Assembly (NCBI GenBank): GCA_029250885.1
Contig: JAQXEK010000019.1
Location: 38,756 to 102,755, forward strand
Direction: 5' to 3'
Source of the DNA: Planctomycetota bacterium
GTDB lineage: Bacteria > Planctomycetota > UBA1135 > GCA-002686595
DNA: 64,000 bases
Position numbers and translations under genes: made by a program. The notes beneath the pieces were generated by a model. The model made no database searches. It saw only the letters and a list, made by a program, of their open reading frames with translations, and had not been told where the DNA came from. Shown here piece after piece: positions 26,171 to 34,083 of the stretch (positions within the stretch are counted from its first letter, which is position 1; each line of letters opens with the position of its first letter).

Positions 26171-26428
26171 CTAGTTCTTGTCTTCCATGGGGCACTCCGC
26201 CTTCATGCCATCGCAGCCTTCTTTAACCATGCCCTCGCAGGACTCGGCGCCCATGGCGCACTCGCCGGCTTCGCCGCATTCCGAGGCGTCCATATCACAG
26301 GAGCCACCCATGGCGCATGCACCTGCGGTACCGGGTGCTCCGGCAGCTTCCATGTTGTTGGAGGAGGGGTTCTGGCAGGAGACTAGGGCCAGGCCAGCGA
26401 AGGCGAAGCCGAGAATTGTGTTCTTCAT
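26171..26428 (-). CDS. Small Cys/Met-rich lipoprotein, possibly metal-binding
   Basis: An 85-residue lipoprotein whose signal peptide ends in the lipobox ALVSC (Cys18). The mature part is dominated by cysteine, methionine, glycine and acidic residues in repeated units such as CAMGGSCDMD, CGEAGECAMG and CEGMVKEGCDGM, ending KAECPMEDKN. There are about nine Cys and eight Met after the lipidated Cys. Such a pattern suggests binding of a soft metal ion or a disulfide-rich surface protein; no family is recognised. Convergent with the FKBP pair. Confidence in the gene is good, in the function low. Confidence 0.75.
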   Translation of the reverse strand: MKNTILGFAFAGLALVSCQNPSSNNMEAAGAPGTAGACAMGGSCDMDASECGEAGECAMGAESCEGMVKEGCDGMKAECPMEDKN

Positions 26429-26789
26429 ATGAGGATCGGTGTTGGGTTGTTCTAGGTCACCCCACAGAGTTGGGGGGCTCTCTTGAGATCTCCAGCGGTC
26501 TTTCCCTGGATAAATATCCAGAGTTCGGGGTCTTTAAGAGGCCTGAGCATAACGGAAAGTGGCCCCGGAAGCGCCAAAAGAGTAGTGACAATCTTGCAAG
26601 CATACGAATGCCTAAGCTCCCCAGTACCCTTCCAGAAAAACCGATCCATCAAGGCAAGACGAGTAGGGTCCAGAGAAGGCTCCAACACCTGTCCAAAATG
26701 GCCATACCCTGCAATAAATCCTCGAAATAGCCTAGAGAAGCCGGGTTCCAGGCCCCGATATCAATCCATCAAGCTATCTTGATGCCACC
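26429..26789. other. Intergenic region upstream of the ArsR-type regulator gene
   Basis: About 360 bp of visibly lower GC than the surroundings, between divergent genes. Overlapping ORFs on both strands (a 78-codon one on the minus strand at 26452-26688) have no recognisable composition or motif. I see no riboswitch. The only clear structure is the palindrome at 26768-26783. Confidence 0.5.
26768..26783 (+). promoter_or_regulatory. Candidate operator: ATCAAG-N4-CTTGAT palindrome
   Basis: A perfect 6-bp inverted repeat with a 4-bp spacer ends 6 bp before the start codon of the ArsR-type regulator. Its size and position fit autoregulation by a dimeric winged-helix protein binding here and controlling the regulator and metH. 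The function is inferred. Confidence 0.45.
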
Positions 26790-27719
26790 ATGCAGCTCAC
26801 GACAACATCTCGCCTTCTCAAGGCACTTGCGGACGAAACCCGGATGCGAATTCTCCACCTGCTTGCCCAGGAGGAGCTGGCCGCTTCCGACCTCATGGAA
26901 ATCCTCAACATGGGGCAGAGCCGGGTCTCGACTCACCTTTCCCTACTTAAGGAGGTCAGCCTAGTCACTGACCACCGGGCGGGCCGGCGCAGCCTCTACA
27001 ACCTGCACGCGGGGCCGGGGACGACCCTCTGGGAGAACATCGCCAAGGAGAACCGTCGCACGCCTGAGTTCCAGTCGGATCTCGCGGGACTCAAGATCCT
27101 CCGAGACCGCCGCAGGGACAACACGAAGGCCTACTTCGACCGTGTCGCCGCGTCCTTTGGCGAAGCCGACCTGCCAGGCCGCACTTGGGAGGGCTTGGCC
27201 CGGGCGCTGATGGCCTTGGCGCCGAAGCAACGCTACGTCGACCTTGGTGTAGGCGATGGGCAGCTGACATTGATGCTGGCAGGTGCGGCGCGCGAGGTTA
27301 CAGCTGTTGACCTCAGCACAAAGATGCTCAGCGGACTCGAGCGCCGCGCGAATGACTCGGGCCTCACCAACATCAAGTACATGGAAGCCGATATCGAGGA
27401 CCTGCCCATGCCGGAGGGCGAGCAGGACGTCGCGGTGATGAGCCAGGCCCTGCACCACGCGGCTGCTCCAGCCCGTGCTCTTTCCGAAGCGCACCGGGTG
27501 CTCACGCGTAACGGTCGCATCCTTGTCATTGATCTACTTGCCCACAACGAGGAGTGGGTGCGCGAAAAACTAGAGCACCTCCACCTGGGGTTTACGGAAG
27601 AGGAGCTCGCCGCACTACTTGAAGAAGCTGGCTTTACCAATGTTCAAGTTAGCCGGGCAGCTCGGGATTCCAAGCCGCCCCACTTTATGACCCTGATTGC
27701 CACGGGCACCAAGGAGTAA
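26790..27719 (+). CDS. ArsR-family regulator fused to a SAM-dependent methyltransferase domain
   Basis: A 309-residue two-domain protein. Residues about 1-85 are an ArsR-type winged helix (LLKALADETRMRILHLL; then MGQSRVSTHLSLLKEVSLV). Residues about 130-300 are a class I methyltransferase-like domain with the glycine-rich motif YVDLGVGDGQLTLMLAG and the later MSQALHHAAAP and NGRILVIDLL. No As-binding Cys cluster is visible. Proteins of this architecture often sit beside metH or ahcY and are thought to sense S-adenosylmethionine or S-adenosylhomocysteine. That fits the metH gene starting 4 bp downstream. A palindrome lies just before its start. Confidence 0.9.
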   Translation: MQLTTTSRLLKALADETRMRILHLLAQEELAASDLMEILNMGQSRVSTHLSLLKEVSLVTDHRAGRRSLYNLHAGPGTTLWENIAKENRRTPEFQSDLAGLKILRDRRRDNTKAYFDRVAASFGEADLPGRTWEGLARALMALAPKQRYVDLGVGDGQLTLMLAGAAREVTAVDLSTKMLSGLERRANDSGLTNIKYMEADIEDLPMPEGEQDVAVMSQALHHAAAPARALSEAHRVLTRNGRILVIDLLAHNEEWVREKLEHLHLGFTEEELAALLEEAGFTNVQVSRAARDSKPPHFMTLIATGTKE

Positions 27720-27723
27720 GACC

Positions 27724-30700
27724 GTGACCTCAGAACTTAGAAAAGCACTTGCCGAGCGCGTCGTCGTCCTAGACGGTGCAATGGGCACACAAATCCACGC
27801 AGCTGACCTAGACCTCAAGAAGGACTTTTTGGGACTGGAGAACTGCTCCGAGATCATCAACGTGACGCGCCCCGACGTGATCGGCGAGATCCACGGTCGC
27901 TACTTTGCCGCGGGTTGTGATGCGGTGGAGACGAACACCTTTGGTGGATCGCTAATGACCCTGGCAGAGTTCGATCTGCAGGACCGCTGTGACGAGATCA
28001 ACTTTGAAGGAGCGCGAACTGCGCGCAAGATTGCGGACGAATACTCCACGCCCGATCAGCCCCGCTTTGTATTCGGGTCCATGGGCCCGGGTACCAAGTT
28101 GGCCACCCTAGGCCAGGTCAGCTACTCTGAGCTCAAGAACAGTTACCTCGTCCAGGCCCGCGGTCTGGTGCGCGGTGGAGTGGACGCCCTGCTCGTGGAA
28201 ACATGCCAAGATCCGCTTCAGATCAAGGCAGCCCTCAATGCGGCGATCGAAGCCCGGGAGGAGGCCGGTCGCGACATCTTTTTGCAGGTCAGCGTGACTA
28301 TGGAGGTCACCGGCACGATGCTGGTGGGAACCGAGATGTCCGCCGCGATTGCGATCCTGGATGCTTACCCGTTGGACCTGCTCTCCTTGAACTGCGCTAC
28401 GGGGCCGCGTGAGATGGGCGAGCACGTGCGCCTGCTTGGGCAGACTTGCCGCAGCTTCATCGGCGTGTATCCCAATGCGGGACTCCCCCAGCTAGTGGAC
28501 GGAGAGACCGTCTACCCACTGGGGCCCGAAGAGCTGGCCGACTGGCTCGTGCGCTTTGTCAAAGAGGACGGCGTGAACTTGGTCGGCGGCTGCTGCGGAA
28601 CAACGCCCGAGCACCTCGCCGCGATCTCGCGCAAGATGAAGGGCCTCGAGCCGAAGGTGCGCAAGCCAAGGGGCACGGCCCAGGTTGCCAGCGTCTACTC
28701 GGCGGTGAACTTGGTGCAAGAGAACTCGGTGCTGCTGGTTGGCGAGCGCTCGAACTGCAACGGCTCCAAGGCGTTCCGCGAGCACATGCTCGACGGTGAC
28801 CTCGACAGCATGGTCCAGATGGGACGCGACCAGGTGCGTGCCGGCAGCCACGTGATCGATCTTTGCGCCGCCTATGTGGGCCGGGACGAGGTCGCGGACA
28901 TGACGGGTGCGGTGGAGCGCTATCGCACGGATGTGGCGTCGCCGATCATGGTGGACAGCACGGAGACTCCTGTGCTCAAGGCTGCCCTGGAGCTACTTGG
29001 CGGACGCTCGATCATCAACTCGATCAACCTCGAAGACGGTCCGCAGAAGTGCGCCGAAGTACTGCCCCTTGCGAGGGAGCACGGCTCCGCTGTGGTCTGC
29101 CTGACCATCGACGAGGATGGCATGGCCAAGACCGCGGATGAAAAAGTGCGCATCGCGCGCCGTATCCACGACATCTGCACGAAGGAGTACGGGCTGCGTC
29201 CAGAGGACCTACTCTTCGACGTCTTGACCTTCACGATCTGCACGGGCAATGAAGACGACCGCAAGCTTGGGCTCGAGACCCTGGACGGGATCCGTCGCGT
29301 GCGCGAAGAGCTGCCCGGTGTCGGCACTCTGCTCGGTCTGTCGAACATCTCCTTTGGTCTGAAGCCCGCCGCGCGCCACGCCCTAAATTCGGTCTTTATG
29401 CACCACGCCCAGGAAGCCGGACTGACCGCGGCGATCCTGCACGCGGGTCGTATCGAGCCCTTGCACCGCATCCCCGATGAGGTGCGCCAAGTCTGTGACG
29501 ACCTAATCTTTGATCGCCGCGAGGAAGGCTACGATCCGCTGCACAAACTTATGGAGCTGTTTGAGGGCGTCGACGTCAAGGCGGCTAAGGAAGACCACAT
29601 TCCCGAGGAGCTCTTTGAGCGTCTGAAGTGGCGCATCGTCGAAGGCGAGCGCACGGGCCTTGAAGAAGATCTGACGGAAGCACGAGCCCAGAAGGCGCCC
29701 CTTGAGATCATCAACGAGGACCTGCTTGGTGGCATGGGAGTCGTGGGCGAGCTCTTTGGTTCCGGCCAAATGCAGCTGCCCTTCGTGCTGCAATCCGCGG
29801 AGTCGATGAAGGCAGCCGTAAAGCTGCTCGAGCCGTTCATGGAGAAGGAGGAGGGCGCTACCCGGGGCAAGATGGTCCTGGCCACCGTGCGTGGAGACGT
29901 ACACGACATTGGCAAGAACCTGGTCGACATCATCCTGACGAACAACGGCTATACCGTCTACAACCTCGGCATCAAGCAGCCGATCCAGCACATCCTCGAT
30001 GTGGCCCAAGAGCACCAGCCCGATGCCATCGGCATGAGTGGCCTCTTGGTGAAGTCCACGGTAATCATGCGCGAGAACCTGGAGGAAATGAACGCCCGCG
30101 GAGTAAACATCCCCGTCCTTCTGGGCGGTGCTGCGCTCAACCGACGGTACGTGGAAGGCGATTGCCGCAAGAAGTACGAAGGCAGCCTGTACTACGCTCG
30201 AGATGCCTTCGACGCACTCGACATTATGGCGCGCATCTCCGACGGCGAGGCGCGGCCTGACCCCGTAGAATTTGAGGAGCGGAAGAAGAAGGAGAAGGCG
30301 GCCCCCAAGGTTGCCGTCATCGATCCAGACCAGCCCGCGAAGGATGACATTGTTGCGGACGGCAACGCCCTGAGTCGAGAGATTGCCTACCCCTCCGCAC
30401 CGTTCCTCGGCTCCCGCATCGTCGAGGACATCAACCTCCAGAGCGTGACCCCCTTCATCAACGAGCGCACCCTCTTCCAATTCCAATGGGGCTACCGCCG
30501 CAAGGGTATGGGCAAGAAGGAGTACGACACATTTATCGAGCAGGATGTGCGCCCGAAGTACTTTGACCTGCTGAAGCAGTGCTCCAAAGAGTCGATTCTA
30601 CTGCCCAAGTCCGTCTACGGTTTTTGGAAGTGCATCCCGGAGGGGGACACCCTGCGCCTGCTGCACCCCGAAGACGAGAGCCGCGAAGTCGCCAGCTTTA

Positions 30701-31179
30701 CCTTCCCGCGCCAAATCGGCAAGAAGAGCCGCTGTCTATCCGACTACTTCCACATGCGCGATGGCCAACCCGACGTCATTGGCCTACAGGCCGTAACCGT
30801 CGGCCAACAGGCTACCGAGGTCGCCCTCGAGTGGTTCGGCCAAGACCGCTACAAGGACTACCTTCACCTCCACGGCCTATCCGTTGAAGCCGCCGAAGGC
30901 TTAGCCGAATACACCCACACCCAAGTGCGTGCCGACCTTGGCCTGGCCTCGGAAGACGCCCGCGAAAAACGAGCCCTCCTAGCCCAAGGCTACCGAGGCG
31001 CACGCTTCTCCTTCGGCTACCCGGCCTGCCCTAACCTGTCCGACCAAGAGCAACTCCTCGACCTCCTAGGGGCCGACCGTATCGGTCTAAAACTAGGTGA
31101 CGAAGACCAACTCTGGCCCGAACAGTCCACCTCCGCCATCGTCTGCCACCACCCGGAAGCCCGCTACTTCACGATCTAA
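27724..31179 (+). CDS. metH: Cobalamin-dependent methionine synthase
   Basis: Transfers a methyl group from 5-methyltetrahydrofolate to homocysteine through B12 to make methionine. The 1151-residue protein is full length. Homocysteine domain: residues 1 to about 320, with zinc-site GGCCGTTPEH near 290. Pterin domain: about 335-600 (LLVGERSNCNGSKAF). Cap and B12 domain: about 640-870, with GDVHDIGKN placing the cobalt-ligand His at 727. Activation domain: about 940-1150. The start is a GTG with GGAG 7 nt upstream, preferred over an earlier in-frame ATG inside the previous gene. It is cotranscribed with the ArsR-methyltransferase regulator. A cobalamin adenosyltransferase gene lies at 41744. 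Confidence 0.97.
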   Translation: MTSELRKALAERVVVLDGAMGTQIHAADLDLKKDFLGLENCSEIINVTRPDVIGEIHGRYFAAGCDAVETNTFGGSLMTLAEFDLQDRCDEINFEGARTARKIADEYSTPDQPRFVFGSMGPGTKLATLGQVSYSELKNSYLVQARGLVRGGVDALLVETCQDPLQIKAALNAAIEAREEAGRDIFLQVSVTMEVTGTMLVGTEMSAAIAILDAYPLDLLSLNCATGPREMGEHVRLLGQTCRSFIGVYPNAGLPQLVDGETVYPLGPEELADWLVRFVKEDGVNLVGGCCGTTPEHLAAISRKMKGLEPKVRKPRGTAQVASVYSAVNLVQENSVLLVGERSNCNGSKAFREHMLDGDLDSMVQMGRDQVRAGSHVIDLCAAYVGRDEVADMTGAVERYRTDVASPIMVDSTETPVLKAALELLGGRSIINSINLEDGPQKCAEVLPLAREHGSAVVCLTIDEDGMAKTADEKVRIARRIHDICTKEYGLRPEDLLFDVLTFTICTGNEDDRKLGLETLDGIRRVREELPGVGTLLGLSNISFGLKPAARHALNSVFMHHAQEAGLTAAILHAGRIEPLHRIPDEVRQVCDDLIFDRREEGYDPLHKLMELFEGVDVKAAKEDHIPEELFERLKWRIVEGERTGLEEDLTEARAQKAPLEIINEDLLGGMGVVGELFGSGQMQLPFVLQSAESMKAAVKLLEPFMEKEEGATRGKMVLATVRGDVHDIGKNLVDIILTNNGYTVYNLGIKQPIQHILDVAQEHQPDAIGMSGLLVKSTVIMRENLEEMNARGVNIPVLLGGAALNRRYVEGDCRKKYEGSLYYARDAFDALDIMARISDGEARPDPVEFEERKKKEKAAPKVAVIDPDQPAKDDIVADGNALSREIAYPSAPFLGSRIVEDINLQSVTPFINERTLFQFQWGYRRKGMGKKEYDTFIEQDVRPKYFDLLKQCSKESILLPKSVYGFWKCIPEGDTLRLLHPEDESREVASFTFPRQIGKKSRCLSDYFHMRDGQPDVIGLQAVTVGQQATEVALEWFGQDRYKDYLHLHGLSVEAAEGLAEYTHTQVRADLGLASEDAREKRALLAQGYRGARFSFGYPACPNLSDQEQLLDLLGADRIGLKLGDEDQLWPEQSTSAIVCHHPEARYFTI

Positions 31180-31248
31180 GGCCAACAACGATAAAACGAC
31201 GGGACGAACCTCGTCCCCCCTTCCCAAAAGATCGTCGTGTCCCCCAGA

Positions 31249-31366
31249 GGCGTCTCTTCCATCAGGGGAGCGGAGGAATCCCTTCGGGCCGGCCCCCTAG
31301 ACGCCCAATCCATCCCAGAAGACTCTGGCCATCCGGGTTCCGCCCCCCCCTGATGGAAGAGACGCC
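31249..31366. repeat. Perfect 20-bp inverted repeat in the metH / methyltransferase gap
   Basis: The 20 bp at 31249-31268 (GGCGTCTCTTCCATC plus AGGGG) recur exactly inverted at 31347-31366, with 78 bp between. A separate 7-bp hairpin (GGGACGA/TCGTCCC, 31201-31217) follows the metH stop. The 295-bp gap (31180-31474) has no convincing gene; a 98-codon minus-strand ORF across it looks spurious. The arms could form a long stem-loop RNA or be the ends of a small repeat element. Confidence 0.6.
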
Positions 31367-31474
31367 GGACGCCCTGCATCCCCCAACGCGCGAAGCGCCA
31401 ACACAACCAAGCCCCTGCAAACGCACAACACTGCGACAGCAAGTCACTGCGGAGCCAACGCCGACCAACCAACC

Positions 31475-32149
31475 ATGACCTACCCCACCAGCGAACTCGA
31501 CCGCATCCTAGAACCCGAAATCATGGACACCGACGAGGAGGCCAACGGCTACGCCGCCATGGACCACTCCACCACCGGTGCCGCCTTCGTCCAGCGTCTC
31601 ATCGAGCTAGGAGCCACCGGCCACGCCCTAGACATCGGAACCGGCCCCGGCACCATCCCGATCCTAGCCGCCGAATCCATCCCCGGCCTACGCATCACCG
31701 CTGTGGACCTCTCCCCCAAGATGCTGGTCCATGCGAACGCCTTGCTCGAGAGGTCCCCCGCTAAGGATCGCATCGAATTTGAATTGGCCGATGCCAAAGG
31801 CCTGCCCTATGAAGACGAAAGCTTCGACGTCGTCTTCTCCAATACGATCCTGCACCACATCCCCGACCCTACGCACATGCTGATGGAGGCCTGCCGTCTC
31901 CTGCGCCCCGGCGGCACCCTGCTGATCCGCGATCTCTATCGCCCCAACACCCAAGCCGATCTGGACGCCCTAGTCGTGGCGCACGCGTCCGAAGACACTC
32001 CCTACAACCGCGAGCTCTTCCGCGCTTCCCTGCACGCGGCGCTCTCCGTAGAGGAGCTCGCCATGGTCGCCGAGTCCGCGTTCCTTGAGGAGGCCGAGAT
32101 CGTGATCGACTCGGATCGCCACGTCTCGCTTCAAATACAAGCCGAATAG
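31475..32149 (+). CDS. Class I SAM-dependent methyltransferase
   Basis: A 224-residue cytosolic methyltransferase of the UbiE/Methyltransf_11 type. It has the SAM-binding motif ALDIGTGPGTIPILAAE (about residue 50), an acidic second strand end AVDLSPKMLVHA, then ADAKGLPYEDESFDVVFSNT and a final LRPGGTLLIRDLYRP. The substrate cannot be read from sequence. It follows metH after a 295-bp gap containing a long inverted repeat, so it is probably a separate unit. Its 5' part is unusually C-rich with many CTA Leu codons. Confidence 0.88.
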   Translation: MTYPTSELDRILEPEIMDTDEEANGYAAMDHSTTGAAFVQRLIELGATGHALDIGTGPGTIPILAAESIPGLRITAVDLSPKMLVHANALLERSPAKDRIEFELADAKGLPYEDESFDVVFSNTILHHIPDPTHMLMEACRLLRPGGTLLIRDLYRPNTQADLDALVVAHASEDTPYNRELFRASLHAALSVEELAMVAESAFLEEAEIVIDSDRHVSLQIQAE

Positions 32150-32288
32150 CCTCGGAAACGCGCCTAAGGCGTCTGCGCACTGCCGTTCTTGTATCGAACC
32201 GGTTCGGACCTTGGGCCGAGGGCGATTTCGGTGCCTCTGCAAATGGGGCTTACAGGCTAGAGTCTCTCTACACCAATTTGGAGACCCC

Positions 32289-34082
32289 ATGCCTCGACCC
32301 TCCCCCGCCGTCTTGGGCGGTCTGTGCCTCGCGCTCTGCGCCACGCCGACCGGCCTCTCGAATACCCTGCCCGAAATCCTGCCCGTTGCGTCCCCGGGGA
32401 GAGCCACCGACTTGCTTGACCAGGACGCCCTGTCCGCTCGCCTGTTAGGCCTTGCGGCCGGCCACCCGGATCGCGCCCAGACGTTCCTCTTGGGCGAATC
32501 CAGGGGTGGGGTCCCCATCGAGGGCGTGCGCCTGTCGGCGGGCGAAGACTCGATCGGCAAGCCCGCGATCTTGTTAGTCGCCGGCATCCAAGCCCAGCGC
32601 GTCTTCTCCGCGACCATGGCCATGGTTGCTGCGGAAGAAGCTGCGGCGACCTACGGCTTGACCGACGCAAAGCACCTCTTGGACTTTGCTACGGTCTACG
32701 TCATCCCTCGGCTCAACCCGGACGGCGCGGCCGCGCGCTTTGAGTCGGTCCTTATGGACGACGGCGCTACCGGTCACAACGTGGACAACGATCGCGATGG
32801 CCATAAGGGCGAGGATGGCCCCGTGGACCTGAACGGCGATGGCAAGATCACCTGGATGCGCGTTGCGGATCCAGAGGGCACTTGGATCGAGGACCCTTTC
32901 GACGGGCGCGCCCATGTGGAAGCCGACGCCAGCCACGGCGAGCGCGGCCTGTGGAAGATCGTGCGCGAGGGACTGGACCAAGATGGCGACGACCAAGTCG
33001 CCGAGGACAGCGCTGCTGACGGCCACGTCTCGCGCAACTTCCCCGCAGGCTTCGAAGAGCATACGGCCGCGGCTGGCTTCTTCGCCGGCGACGAGCCCGA
33101 AGTGCGCGCCATGATGGAGTTCGTAGTCGAGCACCCCGAGATTGCCCTGGTCGTCACGTTCGATGGAACCGACAATCTAAAGTCCAAGCCCGACACCGAA
33201 GAGGATCCGGCCGGTGGTCGCGGCTTCGGCGGTGCGCGTAATCTGCCCAACGGAAAGGTGCTGCAGTCCGATGCGGACCTCTTGGCAGAGTTCGGCCGCC
33301 GCGCCAAGGAGCTGCGCAAAGATAGCCCGGCCGTGGACGCCTACCCCAAGGGCTCCTTTCAACGTTGGATGTACGAGGCCCGGGGCATCCTGACCCTGGA
33401 TATGGCGGCCTGGGCGATGCCCACAGAGGCGCCGAAGCCAGACGCAGATGCCGAAGAAGACGCAGGCGAAGAGCCAGCTGAAGAGGCCATGGAAGAGTCC
33501 GCGAAGGACGAGGCCCCCGCCAGCTGGCGAGAGGCTTCCGAAGACGTGGGGCGCTTGGCCTGGGTGGACGCTACGGGCAACAACGACCGCTTCCAAAACT
33601 GGGAACCCTACAACCACCCGACTCTCGGTGGGGTCTTCATCGGCGGCTGGTCCCCCTATGCCCAGGTCGAGCCCCCCACGAATGAGCGCGAGGCCATTGC
33701 CACGGCAGCGACATCGTTCTTGCTTAGCCTGGGCGAGCCCCTTGCCCAGGTTGAAGTCACGAGCTTCACCGCCAAAAAGCTCTCCCGCAGCCTCTGGCGT
33801 GTGGAGGCCTCCGTCGAGAATAACTCTCTGCTGCCGTTGATCACCAAGTCCGGCGCCCGGGCCCGCACCACGCGGCCCGCGCGCATGGAGCTTGCCCTTC
33901 CCGACAAGGCCACCATCGTCGCTGGCGAAGCCAAGCAACTCATCCGCCAGCTCGATGGATCCGGCGGTCGCGCCGAGTTCACCTGGCTCATCGATATGAA
34001 CAGCCCCGCCCAACTGGGCCTAAAAGTCACGACGGACCACGCTGGCTCCGCGTCGATGACCTGCACCGAGGAGGACAAGTAA
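32289..34082 (+). CDS. Degenerate M14 carboxypeptidase-like secreted protein (catalytic residues lost)
   Basis: A 597-residue exported protein with signal peptide MPRPSPAVLGGLCLALCATP. The start was chosen for that peptide and a GGAG 5 nt before it. It is homologous along its length to the next gene, an apparently active M14 zinc carboxypeptidase. The zinc motif HxxE there (H117, E120) reads Q101...R104 here (GIQAQRV), the second zinc His is Asp292 (TFDGTDN), and the catalytic Glu position is Ala373. Calcium-loop-like repeats (DNDRDGHKGEDGP, DLNGDGKI) are kept. A 60-residue Glu/Ala-rich insertion lies near 385-425. It is probably a pseudo-enzyme, perhaps a binding or regulatory partner of its neighbour. 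The ORF is intact, so this is not a simple pseudogene. Confidence 0.85.
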   Translation: MPRPSPAVLGGLCLALCATPTGLSNTLPEILPVASPGRATDLLDQDALSARLLGLAAGHPDRAQTFLLGESRGGVPIEGVRLSAGEDSIGKPAILLVAGIQAQRVFSATMAMVAAEEAAATYGLTDAKHLLDFATVYVIPRLNPDGAAARFESVLMDDGATGHNVDNDRDGHKGEDGPVDLNGDGKITWMRVADPEGTWIEDPFDGRAHVEADASHGERGLWKIVREGLDQDGDDQVAEDSAADGHVSRNFPAGFEEHTAAAGFFAGDEPEVRAMMEFVVEHPEIALVVTFDGTDNLKSKPDTEEDPAGGRGFGGARNLPNGKVLQSDADLLAEFGRRAKELRKDSPAVDAYPKGSFQRWMYEARGILTLDMAAWAMPTEAPKPDADAEEDAGEEPAEEAMEESAKDEAPASWREASEDVGRLAWVDATGNNDRFQNWEPYNHPTLGGVFIGGWSPYAQVEPPTNEREAIATAATSFLLSLGEPLAQVEVTSFTAKKLSRSLWRVEASVENNSLLPLITKSGARARTTRPARMELALPDKATIVAGEAKQLIRQLDGSGGRAEFTWLIDMNSPAQLGLKVTTDHAGSASMTCTEEDK

Positions 34083-34083
34083 C

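Noticed and set aside
26452..26688. 78-codon minus-strand ORF upstream of the ArsR-type regulator gene
   Set aside because: No recognisable family, no start signal, and a competing ORF on the other strand of equal quality.
31176..31472. 98-codon minus-strand ORF across the inverted repeat
   Set aside because: Composition is dominated by Trp, Arg and Cys from GC-rich repeats, with no motif and no ribosome-binding site.
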